Of a DNA stretch of 44,192 nucleotides, positions 7,763-15,531 are shown piece by piece. How positions within the stretch are numbered: the first letter of the stretch is position 1; each line of letters starts with the position of its first letter. The notes under the pieces were generated by a model. That model was not told the DNA's origin and searched no databases. It saw only the letters and a program-made list of their open reading frames with translations. The position numbers and the translations under genes are program-made. Source of the DNA: JANNWF01 sp052390415 (GTDB lineage Bacteria > Pseudomonadota > Gammaproteobacteria > Xanthomonadales > Xanthomonadaceae); contig JBQTGY010000046.1 in NCBI GenBank assembly GCA_052390415.1, forward strand, positions 1 to 44,192. The letters run 5' to 3'.

Positions 7763-8764
7763 GTGGTGACCCGCCCTGAAGCAGCTGCGATTGCGCCGCC
7801 TGCCGCGGCGTTGGTCACCGACGTCGAAACTTTCATCCAGATGCTCGGCGTTGAGCGCCGCATGTCGCCGCACACGCTCGCCGCCTATCGACGCGACCTC
7901 ACTGTGCTGATGCAGCTGATGGCAGCGCAGCAGTTGAGCCAGTGGCGGGAGTTGGATGGCGAGATTCTGCGCAGCATGGTGGCCGCCGAACATCGGCGAG
8001 GTTTGGCGCCGCGTAGCCTGCAGCGTTTGTTGTCTGCCTGGCGCAGCTTCTTTCGCCATCAGTCCAGGCACGGTGGCAAATTTGACGACGCGCTTTTCAA
8101 TGACGCTTGCTCCAATGAAGTGAAGCGCGCTCACGCACGCCTTAAATCAGGGTCGATCAAGGATCCAACGGCCGGCCTGCGTGCGCCCAAGGCCGCACGG
8201 CGTCTGCCGCAGGTTCTCGATCCCGATGAAGCAGCACGTCTGGTTGAGGTGCCAACGTCAGCAGCGCTGGGCATTCGCGATCGCGCCATGCTGGAACTGT
8301 TCTATTCGTCCGGCCTGCGTCTGGCCGAATTGTGTGCTCTGTGCTGGCGTGATCTGGATCTTGCTGATGGCCTGGTGCGAGTGCTGGGCAAAGGCAGTCG
8401 CACCCGTGTGGTGCCGGTAGGCCGTTTCGCCCGTGAGGCGCTGAGTGCATTGCGTCATGCATCCGCGGGTGCCGACAGCGACCCGGTATTCCCTGGTCGC
8501 CATCACGCCCACATCAGCCCACGCAGCGTGCAGAAACGCCTAAAGGTATTGGCGCAACAACAAGGCATCTGGAAACGCGTCCACCCGCATCTGCTGCGGC
8601 ACTCGTTCGCCAGTCACCTGCTTGAATCCTCAGGCGACCTGCGTGGCGTGCAGGAAATGCTCGGCCATGCCGACATCGGGACGACCGAGATTTATACGCA
8701 TCTGGATTTTCAGCACCTGGCGAAGGTGTATGACTCGGCGCATCCGCGGGCGAAGAGGAAGTAG
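7763..8764 (+). CDS. xerC: Tyrosine recombinase XerC, with an in-frame insertion
   Basis: This 333-residue protein is the XerC half of the XerCD pair that resolves chromosome dimers at dif. The SAM-like core-binding domain (VERRMSPHTLAAYRRDL) is followed by the catalytic domain: Arg in SSGLRLAEL, Lys in GKGSRTR, HLLRHSF (HxxR), GHADIGTTEIYTH (His and nucleophile Tyr). The C-terminus HPRAKRK is typical. E. coli XerC has 298 residues. The excess is an N-terminal extension of about 16 residues and an insertion of about 26 residues (105-132) between the two domains. The start is uncertain: GTG at 7763 is the first in frame, but homology begins near residue 18, where a TTG could serve. Context (dapF-DUF484-xerC) supports a chromosomal XerC rather than a phage integrase. 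Confidence 0.92.
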   Translation: MVTRPEAAAIAPPAAALVTDVETFIQMLGVERRMSPHTLAAYRRDLTVLMQLMAAQQLSQWRELDGEILRSMVAAEHRRGLAPRSLQRLLSAWRSFFRHQSRHGGKFDDALFNDACSNEVKRAHARLKSGSIKDPTAGLRAPKAARRLPQVLDPDEAARLVEVPTSAALGIRDRAMLELFYSSGLRLAELCALCWRDLDLADGLVRVLGKGSRTRVVPVGRFAREALSALRHASAGADSDPVFPGRHHAHISPRSVQKRLKVLAQQQGIWKRVHPHLLRHSFASHLLESSGDLRGVQEMLGHADIGTTEIYTHLDFQHLAKVYDSAHPRAKRK

Positions 8765-8879
8765 GCGTTGGATTTTGATTTCTTGGTGCGTCGTTGTTTT
8801 GGCGATGGGCGTTGTTCGGTTTCTTTGCTTCTCTCGCCTTGTTTCGGCTCTCCGCATAGTTTCGTCTGCCTCAGCGGCA

Positions 8880-9447
8880 GCCGAGTCACTTTTCTTTGCT
8901 TCGCCAAAGAAAAGTAACCAAAAGAAAGGCGACCCCGATGTGGCGCTCGCGATGTAGCCGCGAGTTCGCGGCGATTGGGAGGGGTTTTTGACAATACGTC
9001 CATGTACTGGCAAAAACGCACGCGCATCCATGCGCGCACCCCTGACGGGCCTGATCTCCCAACCGCCGCCGCCACAAAGGGGACCCTAAGATCCAGAGCA
9101 AAGCCAAAGCGCGCAACGTGAGAGTTGGCTGCGGTTGCCGGTGCGCAACTGGCGCTCATGAATTTGCTGGTTTGGTGGTGACTTTTTGGTTGTGGCTATT
9201 GCCTGTTGTTGCTGTTGCTGTTGCTGTTGCTGTTGCACCAGCTCTTGACCTTGAATCCCGTCATCGCGCCGAGCAGCGCAGCCGGGCTCGGGGGAAAGGC
9301 GCGCATGTTTGAGCACATGGATGTGCGAGTTCGCGCCGGCCCGAGACCGGCGAGCCGCGCAGGGAACTGAGCGAAGCGAAGCGCGATGCTCGGGTCGCCT
9401 TTCTTTTGGTTACTTTTCTTTGGCGAAGCAAAGAAAAGTGACTCGGC
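8880..9447. repeat. Gene-free region with two perfect inverted 56-nt repeats
   Basis: The 852 nt between xerC and hslV (8765-9616) hold no gene I can support. Positions 8880-8935 and 9392-9447 are exact reverse complements, 456 nt apart. Each copy contains its own 11-bp hairpin (ACTTTTCTTTG, loop CTTCGC, CAAAGAAAAGT). Reading frames in between are low-complexity and look like shadows of the repeats. The paired copies could be a mobile repeat cassette, or bidirectional terminators inserted twice. Confidence 0.8.
9203..9236. repeat. Short TTGCTG simple repeat
   Basis: About five units of the hexamer TTGCTG lie inside the region between the 56-nt inverted repeats. On the minus strand they read as a run of glutamines in a frame without other protein-like features. 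Simple repeats of this kind change length easily. Confidence 0.7.
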
Positions 9448-9616
9448 CGCCGCCGTAGGCGGACGAATCCTCGCCTCAAGGCATAAACATTACGAGTGAA
9501 GCGAACAACCCAAACAACTCAAGCAACCCAAACAACCCAACCCCACCTTGCCTCCACCCCACCCGCCCCCATCTGAACCCTTCACGCGACATTCGTCGCA
9601 ACCTCACCCTATCCCC

Positions 9617-10150
9617 ATGAAAGAATCCTTCCACGCCACCACCATCGTCTGTGCACGCCGAGGCACCTCTGTGGTGATCGGCGGCGATGGACAGGTTTCC
9701 ATGGGCAATACCGTGGTCAAGGCGAACGCTCGCAAGGTGCGACGATTGGCCGGTGGCAAGGTGTTGGCCGGGTTCGCCGGTGCGACGGCCGACGCGTTCA
9801 CCTTGTTCGAATTGTTCGAGGCCAAGCTGGAAAAACATGGCCAACTGGTGCGTGCGGCGGTGGAATTGGCCAAGGATTGGCGCACGGATCGCCGACTGGG
9901 TCGCCTGGAAGCCCTGCTGGCGGTGGCAGACCGCGATTCTTCGCTCATCATTTCCGGCAATGGCGATGTGCTTGAGCCCGAGGACGGTCTGATCGCGATT
10001 GGTTCCGGCGGTCCGTTTGCGTTGGCTGCGGCGAAGGCGCTGCTCAGCGCCACCGACATGGCCCCACGCGAAGTGGTCGAACGCGCCCTCGTGATCGCCG
10101 CAGACATCTGCATCTACACCAATCACAACCGCACGTTCGAAGAACTCTGA
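9617..10150 (+). CDS. hslV: HslV (ClpQ) protease subunit
   Basis: A 177-residue proteolytic subunit of the ATP-dependent HslUV protease, a cytoplasmic proteasome-like particle. Family marks are TTIVCARRG, GGDGQVSMGNTVVK and ARKVRRL. The active-site Thr is normally residue 2, exposed by Met removal. Here it lies in FHATTIV, so seven residues (MKESFHA) must be removed first; Xanthomonas HslV has, as I recall, a similar short pro-sequence. The ATG at 9617 is the nearest start. The reading frame continues upstream to 9548, but the added residues are proline-rich and unlike the family. hslU follows 4 nt after the stop. Confidence 0.95.
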   Translation: MKESFHATTIVCARRGTSVVIGGDGQVSMGNTVVKANARKVRRLAGGKVLAGFAGATADAFTLFELFEAKLEKHGQLVRAAVELAKDWRTDRRLGRLEALLAVADRDSSLIISGNGDVLEPEDGLIAIGSGGPFALAAAKALLSATDMAPREVVERALVIAADICIYTNHNRTFEEL

Positions 10151-10154
10151 TCCC

Positions 10155-11489
10155 ATGTCCTCCATGACCCCGCGCGAAATCGTCAGTGAACTCGACAAGT
10201 TCATCATCGGCCAGAACGACGCCAAGCGTGCCGTCGCCATCGCCTTGCGCAACCGCTGGCGGCGCATGCAGCTGGAGCCAGCGTTACGTGATGAGGTGGT
10301 GCCGAAGAACATCCTGATGATCGGCCCCACCGGCGTCGGCAAGACCGAGATCGCACGTCGCTTGGCCACACTCGCCAATGCGCCCTTCGTCAAGGTCGAA
10401 GCGACGCGCTTCACGGAGGTGGGCTACGTCGGCAAGGACGTGGAGCAGATCATTCGCGACCTCGCCGACGCTGCCGTGAAGATGTTTCGCGAGCAGGCCA
10501 AATCGCGCGTGCGCAGCCAAGCCGACGAGCGCGCCGAAGAGCGCATCCTCGATGCCCTGTTGCCAAAACGCCGTGGGGTCGGCTACGCCATCGATGCAGA
10601 AAACGACGGTGGCGACAACGACTCGCGGATCAAGCTGCGTCGACAACTGCGCGCCAATGAACTGGATGAGCGCGAGATCGAGATCGAGACCCAACTCAAC
10701 GTCGGCGTCGACATCATGGCACCGCCGGGCATGGAAGAAATGGGCGCGCAACTGCGGCAGATGTTTTCGCAGGTCGCCGGGCAGAAATCGCAGAAGCGCA
10801 GCATGAGCATCCGTGCCGCGCGCCCCGTCCTGCTTGAAGAAGAGGCGGGCAAGCTGGTCAACGAAGACGAGATTCGCCAGATCGCCATTGATGCCTGCGA
10901 GCAAACCGGCATCGTCTTCATCGATGAAATCGACAAGGTGGCCAAACGGTCGGAAGGTTATGGTGCCGACGTCAGCCGTGAAGGTGTGCAACGCGACTTG
11001 TTGCCGCTGGTCGAGGGTTCATCGGTCAGCACCAAGTACGGCATCGTCCGTACTGATCACATCTTGTTCATCGCTTCGGGTGCGTTTCACCTGGCCAAGC
11101 CCAGCGACTTGATCCCCGAATTGCAAGGTCGCTTTCCGATTCGAGTCGAGCTGAAGGCGCTGTCACGCGACGACTTCCGCCGCATCCTGAGTGAACCGCG
11201 CAACGCGCTGACGCGCCAGTATCCGGCGCTGATGGCGACCGAAGGTGTCACTCTGACTTTCACTGACGACGCCATCGACCGCCTTGCCGACATCGCATTC
11301 GAGGTCAATGCCAGCACCGAAAACATCGGTGCGCGCCGCCTGCATACGGTGATGGAGCGCCTGCTCGACGGGCTCTCCTACGAGGCGCCGGATCGCGACG
11401 GCGACAGCGTGGTTGTGGACAGTGCGTTCGTCGAGCGTCAACTCGGCGATCTGGTCAAGGATCAAGATCTGTCGCGGTACATCCTGTGA
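10155..11489 (+). CDS. hslU: HslU (ClpY) ATPase subunit
   Basis: A 444-residue AAA+ unfoldase that feeds proteins to HslV. It starts MTPREIVSELDKFIIGQ. Walker A is GPTGVGKTEIARRLA (about residues 57-70) and Walker B is GIVFIDEIDK. The intermediate domain (about residues 110-245) and the sensor-2/C-terminal region follow, ending DLSRYIL; this tail docks into HslV to open it. Length matches E. coli HslU (443). It forms an operon with hslV (4-nt gap) and the DUF971 gene. Confidence 0.97.
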   Translation: MSSMTPREIVSELDKFIIGQNDAKRAVAIALRNRWRRMQLEPALRDEVVPKNILMIGPTGVGKTEIARRLATLANAPFVKVEATRFTEVGYVGKDVEQIIRDLADAAVKMFREQAKSRVRSQADERAEERILDALLPKRRGVGYAIDAENDGGDNDSRIKLRRQLRANELDEREIEIETQLNVGVDIMAPPGMEEMGAQLRQMFSQVAGQKSQKRSMSIRAARPVLLEEEAGKLVNEDEIRQIAIDACEQTGIVFIDEIDKVAKRSEGYGADVSREGVQRDLLPLVEGSSVSTKYGIVRTDHILFIASGAFHLAKPSDLIPELQGRFPIRVELKALSRDDFRRILSEPRNALTRQYPALMATEGVTLTFTDDAIDRLADIAFEVNASTENIGARRLHTVMERLLDGLSYEAPDRDGDSVVVDSAFVERQLGDLVKDQDLSRYIL

Positions 11490-11499
11490 GGCGCGGCGC

Positions 11500-11853
11500 A
11501 TGAGTGGCCCGCGTCCGACCAGCATCGTCATGCACCAGGCTTCGCGCGTGCTTGAAGTGGGTTTCGACACCGGCGAAGTGTTCCGCCTTCCCGCCGAATA
11601 CCTGCGCGTGGAATCACCTTCCGCGGAAGTGCAGGGGCATGGGCCCAGTCAAAAAATCCTGGTGGGCGGCAAGCGCAACGTCAACGTGATGAAGATCGAG
11701 TCGGTCGGCCAGTACGCAATTTTGCTGCGCTTCAATGACGGTCATGACACCGGGATCTACAGCTGGCGACTGCTGCATGAATTGGGGCGCGAACAAGCAG
11801 AGCGATGGGACAAGTATTTGGCGGCCATGGCGGCGGCGGGGATGGAGCGCTGA
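11500..11853 (+). CDS. DUF971 family protein
   Basis: A 117-residue protein of the DUF971 family, which resembles the N-terminal domain of gamma-butyrobetaine hydroxylase. Family marks are LEVGFDTGEVFRLPAEYLRV, then VMKIESVGQYAILLRFNDGHDTGIYSW and LHELG. Function is unknown. It follows hslU after 10 nt, a neighbour order found in many gamma- and betaproteobacteria. The ATG at 11500 is used; the frame is open further upstream but overlaps hslU. Confidence 0.9.
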   Translation: MSGPRPTSIVMHQASRVLEVGFDTGEVFRLPAEYLRVESPSAEVQGHGPSQKILVGGKRNVNVMKIESVGQYAILLRFNDGHDTGIYSWRLLHELGREQAERWDKYLAAMAAAGMER

Positions 11854-11939
11854 GTTGATCGGTGCGTCACCTCGTACACGATCAGCCCAAAGCCTAGTCG
11901 TAAGGTGCGCCTCGGCTGCTCCGTGCCAGCGTGTCGCGC

Positions 11940-12374
11940 ATGTCTCTGACAGCCGACAAGATTCGCCAAGCGTTCGATGCGCTTTCGATGGAGCTCGCGT
12001 GCCAGCATGGACAAGCTGAGATCATCGTGGTCGGTGGTGCGGCACTTGTCCTGTTGTTTGGCGCTCGCAGCACCACGCGTGACGCGGCGGATGCCCAGCG
12101 TGCTCGGATCGATTGGAGTCAATTGCCCTTTCCTGCACACCTCAGTCAGCGCGATTTGACGGTTGCAGCAGCGATCACCGAATTCTTGGCAGAGCGGGCC
12201 GGTCTTGTTGCGCCCGAATGGACTGGACGTGTCGGTGGATTGACCGAGGCAGTTCTGCTTGACCCCGGTCTTGGTGAAATGCCACGCACGCTCGCCAATG
12301 TCCGGCGGCACGGACCTCCGGCCTCGCTCAAGCGAAACCTGATTGCCGGCGCTGAGTTTCTGGACGTTCGTTAG
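11940..12374 (+). CDS. Hybrid remnant: truncated nucleotidyltransferase-like start joined to an unrelated C-terminus
   Basis: A 144-residue product. Residues 1-45 (AEIIVVGGAALVLLFGARSTTRD) look like the start of a minimal nucleotidyltransferase of the DUF6036/AbiEii-like kind, where GG...TxDxD binds metal and nucleotide. The second Asp is missing here (TTRDAADAQ) and the rest of that fold is absent. The second half (ITEFLAERAGLVAPEWTGRV...) resembles the C-terminal part of small proteins that, as I recall, are encoded next to such transferases. The simplest reading is an internal deletion that fused two neighbouring genes, leaving a probably inactive protein. Start ATG at 11940; a GTG at 11931 is also in frame. 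No ribosome-binding site is clear. Confidence 0.5.
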   Translation: MSLTADKIRQAFDALSMELACQHGQAEIIVVGGAALVLLFGARSTTRDAADAQRARIDWSQLPFPAHLSQRDLTVAAAITEFLAERAGLVAPEWTGRVGGLTEAVLLDPGLGEMPRTLANVRRHGPPASLKRNLIAGAEFLDVR

Positions 12375-12382
12375 CCCGAAGC

Positions 12383-12475
12383 GGTGCGCCCGAGGCGCAC
12401 TCTATGGCTTTGGTAGGGTGCGCCCGAGGCGCACCCTATGGCTTGGGTAGGGTGCGCCTTGGGCGCACCGCTGGG
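12383..12475. repeat. Three tandem palindromes with 34-nt spacing
   Basis: The palindromic unit GGTGCGCCCGAGGCGCAC starts at 12383, 12417 and (variant GGTGCGCCTTGGGCGCAC) 12451, exactly 34 nt apart, linked by CTATGGCTT and GGTAG. It lies between the remnant gene and the end of potI. A relative (TAGGGTGCGTCTTGATGCACC) occurs near 24978. Confidence 0.8.
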
Positions 12476-12497
12476 CCGGCAAGTTGGCGATGGACGC

Positions 12498-13340
12498 TCA
12501 CACCTTCTGCTTGGCCATCTGCATATCGCGTTGCCGGCGCTTTTCTTCGCGGGTCATCCACCACCAGCCGATCAGGGCGGCGACCATCACTACGCTGATC
12601 ATGATGGTGGCGAGCGCGTTGATCTTGGGGCTGACGCCCAAGCGAACGGAAGAGAACACCTTGATCGGCAGGGTGGTTGAGTCTGGGCCGGAGACGAAGC
12701 TGGTGATGACCAGGCTGTCCAGCGACAGAGTGAACGCGAGCAGCCAGCCAGCCAGCAGCGCGGGCGCGATCATGGGCAGGGTGATGAGAAAAAACACCTT
12801 GACCCGATTGGCACCGAGATCCATCGCGGCCTCCTCGATGCTCTTGTCTACCTCCGACAAACGCGACGACACCACCACGGTGACGAAGGCCACGCAAAAG
12901 GTGACGTGGGCGATCCAGATGGTGGTCATGCCGCGGCTGCCAAAGGCGGGAAACCAGTCTGACAAGCTCACGAACAACAGCAGCAAGGACAGGCCGGTGA
13001 TCACTTCAGGCATCACCAGCGGCGCGGTGATCAGGCCGGCGAACAGCATCTTGCCGGGAAAGCGGTGGAAACGGGTCAACATCATCGACGCCATGGTGCC
13101 GATGACCACGGCGGCGGTCGCGGCATAGAAGGCTATTTGCAGACTGACCCACGCGGCCTTCAGCATCTGCTCGTCGCGCAGCAGCTCGCCGTACCACTTG
13201 GTCGAGAAGCCGGACCAGACGGTGACCAGTCGCGACTCGTTGAACGAGTAGATCATCAGGCTCAGGATCGGCGCGTACAGAAACACGAAACCGGCGATCA
13301 GCCAGACGGTGGAAAGGCGCGGGCGGGCGATGCGATTCAT
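12498..13340 (-). CDS. potI: Putrescine ABC transporter permease PotI
   Basis: A 280-residue inner-membrane permease with about six transmembrane segments (the first is VWLIAGFVFLYAPILSLMIY). The cytoplasmic EAA loop that docks the ATPase reads EEAAMDLGANRVKVFFLITLP. Sequence around LTRFHRFPGK and LDSLVITSFVSGP is typical of PotI/SpuH. The ATG at 13340 overlaps the potH stop by 4 nt, which fixes the start; the open frame upstream to 13619 is a shadow of potH. It is the last gene of the potFGHI operon. Confidence 0.93.
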   Translation of the reverse strand: MNRIARPRLSTVWLIAGFVFLYAPILSLMIYSFNESRLVTVWSGFSTKWYGELLRDEQMLKAAWVSLQIAFYAATAAVVIGTMASMMLTRFHRFPGKMLFAGLITAPLVMPEVITGLSLLLLFVSLSDWFPAFGSRGMTTIWIAHVTFCVAFVTVVVSSRLSEVDKSIEEAAMDLGANRVKVFFLITLPMIAPALLAGWLLAFTLSLDSLVITSFVSGPDSTTLPIKVFSSVRLGVSPKINALATIMISVVMVAALIGWWWMTREEKRRQRDMQMAKQKV

Positions 13341-14254
13341 GTCAATCGCCCCTCCATCTCTTTCGACTGGTAGTGGTGGAACATCATGATCGGGATCAGC
13401 AACATCACCAGCATGACGATGGCGACCGCAGAGGCGACCGGCCAGTCGCGGTTGTTGAAGAACTCCTGCCACAGCACGCGGCCGATCATCAGCGTGTCCG
13501 GCGCGCCCAGCAATTCGGGGATCACGAACTCGCCGACCACCGGAATCATCACCAGCATTGAGCCGGCGATGATGCCGGCCTTGGACAGCGGAATGGTGAT
13601 CTGCATGAACGCTTGCCACGGCTTGGCACCGAGATCAAACGCCGCTTCGAGCAAGCGCTGATCGTGCTTGACCAAGTTGGCGTACAGCGGCAGCACCATG
13701 AACGGCAGATAGGCGTAAACGATGCCGATGTAGACCGCGACATCCGAATGCAGGATGTGCAGCGGCTCGTCGATCACGCCCAGCCACATCAAGAAGTTGT
13801 TCAGCAGGCCGTTGTTCTTGAGGATGCCGATCCAGGCGTAGACGCGGATCAGGAACGAGGTCCACGAGGGCAGTACGACCAACATGATGAGCACGTTGCG
13901 CATCGACGGATCGGCGCGCGCAATAGCGTAGGCCATCGGGTAACCGATCAACAGGCACAGCAGGGTCGAGATCGCGGCGATCTTGAGTGAGCTCAAGTAC
14001 GTATTGACGTACAGATCGTCGCGCAACAGGTACAGATAGTTGTCGAGGTTCAGCACGATCTGCAGCAGGTTGTCGGTGATGACCAGCAGATCGGTGTAGG
14101 GCGGAATCGCGATCTGACTCTTGGCGAATGAGATCTTCAGAACAATCAAAAACGGCGCGGCAAAGAACAGCAGCATCCACACATAGGGCGGCACGATGAC
14201 CAGCCAGCGGCCGCCCGGCAGCCAGCGCTTGATGGACGCTGCGAGCGCGCTCAT
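13337..14254 (-). CDS. potH: Putrescine ABC transporter permease PotH
   Basis: A 305-residue inner-membrane permease. Hydrophobic segments include WMLLFFAAPFLIVLKISFA near the N-terminus. A long periplasmic loop with YLYLLRDDLYVNTYLSSLK follows, then a core of about five further segments. The EAA loop is EAAFDLGAKPWQAFMQITIP, and GEFVIPELLGAPDTLMIGRV matches PotH/SpuG. It pairs with PotI to form the channel. Four-nt overlaps with potG before it and potI after it show tight co-translation. Confidence 0.94.
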   Translation of the reverse strand: MSALAASIKRWLPGGRWLVIVPPYVWMLLFFAAPFLIVLKISFAKSQIAIPPYTDLLVITDNLLQIVLNLDNYLYLLRDDLYVNTYLSSLKIAAISTLLCLLIGYPMAYAIARADPSMRNVLIMLVVLPSWTSFLIRVYAWIGILKNNGLLNNFLMWLGVIDEPLHILHSDVAVYIGIVYAYLPFMVLPLYANLVKHDQRLLEAAFDLGAKPWQAFMQITIPLSKAGIIAGSMLVMIPVVGEFVIPELLGAPDTLMIGRVLWQEFFNNRDWPVASAVAIVMLVMLLIPIMMFHHYQSKEMEGRLT

Positions 14255-15378
14255 GAGGTCAGCACCACGCCGGCGTTTTCACCCCAGCTCAGCCACACGC
14301 TATCTTTCCAGGTGAAGTTTTCCGAGGCCCAGCGCTGGCTGTTCAAGTAGTTGGCCATCATCATCAGACCGCTGGGCAGGCGCACGTGATAGACCGAGTG
14401 ACTGCCGAAATAGGCGATGTCCTCGACCACGCCCTGCGCCTTGTTGTGCTTGGTGGATGGTTCGTCTTTCGAGATCGCAACCTTCTCCGGGCGCACTGCA
14501 AAGCCCACTTCCTGGCCTTCAAATCCGCTGACGCCGTGGCCGAGGTAAATGCCGTGCGGAATCTGCGCACTCTCGATGACCACGAAATCTTTTTCGTCCT
14601 CGCTGATGCGGCCGTCGATCATGTTGACCGAGCCGATGAAGCTGGCGGTGAAGCGCGAGTTGGGCTGTTCGTAAATCTCGTCCGGTGGCCCGATCTGGCG
14701 GATGCGGCCGGCGTCCATGATGGCGATGCGATTGGCCATGGTCATGGCTTCTTCCTGATCGTGGGTAACCATGACGCAGGTCACTCCCAAGCGTTCGATG
14801 ATGCTGACCAGCTCCAGCTGCATGTGCGAGCGCAGCTTCTTGTCGAGCGCGCCCATCGGCTCGTCTAGCAGCAGGATCTTCGGCCCCTTGGCCAACGAGC
14901 GCGCCAGCGCGACGCGTTGCTGCTGTCCGCCGGAGAGCTGATGCGGTTTGCGCTTGCCGAAGGCTTCCATTTTTACCAGCGCCAGCATCTCGGCCACGCG
15001 CTGATTGATCGCGTCTTTCGGCCGCCCCTCGCGACGCAGCCCGAACGCCACGTTTTCGAACACGCTCATGTGCGGAAACAGCGCGTAACTCTGGAACATC
15101 ATGTTGAACTGACGCTTGTAAGGCGGAATATCGACGATATCGACGCCTTCCAGGGTGATCTTGCCGGCGGTCGGCTTCTCGAAGCCGGCGAGCATGCGCA
15201 GTAGAGTGGATTTGCCGCAGCCCGAACCACCCAGAAGCGCAAAGATTTCGCCGCGCTTGATGGTCAGATCGACATCGTCGACGGCGACGAAGCCGTCGAA
15301 CTCTTTGCGAATCTGGCTGATGGTCAGATAGCTGGCGTCGGCAGGCTTTGCGACGACGCTGGCGGCAGATGCATTCAT
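14251..15378 (-). CDS. potG: Putrescine ABC transporter ATPase PotG
   Basis: A 375-residue ABC ATPase. Walker A is GGSGCGKST, the ABC signature is LSGGQQQRVALARSLA, Walker B is ILLLDEPMGALD and the switch His is in VTHDQEEAM. A C-terminal TOBE-like regulatory region (about residues 275-375, VGFAVRPEKVAI) follows, as in PotA/PotG. It powers uptake through PotH-PotI. Length equals E. coli PotG (377). It ends with a 4-nt overlap into potH and is separated from potF by 153 nt holding a palindrome. Confidence 0.95.
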   Translation of the reverse strand: MNASAASVVAKPADASYLTISQIRKEFDGFVAVDDVDLTIKRGEIFALLGGSGCGKSTLLRMLAGFEKPTAGKITLEGVDIVDIPPYKRQFNMMFQSYALFPHMSVFENVAFGLRREGRPKDAINQRVAEMLALVKMEAFGKRKPHQLSGGQQQRVALARSLAKGPKILLLDEPMGALDKKLRSHMQLELVSIIERLGVTCVMVTHDQEEAMTMANRIAIMDAGRIRQIGPPDEIYEQPNSRFTASFIGSVNMIDGRISEDEKDFVVIESAQIPHGIYLGHGVSGFEGQEVGFAVRPEKVAISKDEPSTKHNKAQGVVEDIAYFGSHSVYHVRLPSGLMMMANYLNSQRWASENFTWKDSVWLSWGENAGVVLTS

Positions 15379-15442
15379 CGATCAAGGCCCTGAATGGTTA
15401 TCGCACGCGCACACCAAGAACTCGCCGCTCCTGATGTGGGAA

Positions 15443-15510
15443 GGCCGCGCTCCTGCGCGGCTGCTTTGGACGACTTTGCACATCAACAGCAGCGCCGCAG
15501 GAGCGGCGCC
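15443..15510. repeat. Imperfect inverted repeat between potF and potG
   Basis: GGCCGCGCTCCTGCGCGGCTGC (15443-15464, written here only as a landmark in two halves: GGCCGCGCTCC / TGCGCGGCTGC) nearly matches the reverse complement of 15489-15510. On the mRNA this would fold between potF and potG, a place where hairpins often make the binding-protein message more abundant than the rest (inference). The same family occurs at 16761-16922. Confidence 0.65.
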
Positions 15511-15531
15511 CTCCATCGAGCTTTGACGCGA

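Noticed and set aside
7763..8764. Phage-type integrase
   Set aside because: The protein is a tyrosine recombinase, but the end HPRAKRK, motif set and dapF-DUF484-xerC order identify the chromosomal XerC.
8888..8920. Rho-independent terminator of xerC
   Set aside because: The hairpin is there but is part of a repeat present as an exact inverted copy at 9392-9447 and lies 120 nt after xerC without a T-run.
8710..9159. Minus-strand 149-codon frame over the left 56-nt repeat
   Set aside because: It runs through the repeat and its flanks, has no start signal, and its composition is that of translated repeats.
9086..9316. Minus-strand glutamine-rich protein
   Set aside because: The glutamine run is a TTGCTG simple repeat, and flanking residues look like translated repeat DNA.
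9476..10414. Minus-strand 312-codon frame over hslV
   Set aside because: Long only because of high GC; it is antisense to hslV and hslU, which are certain.
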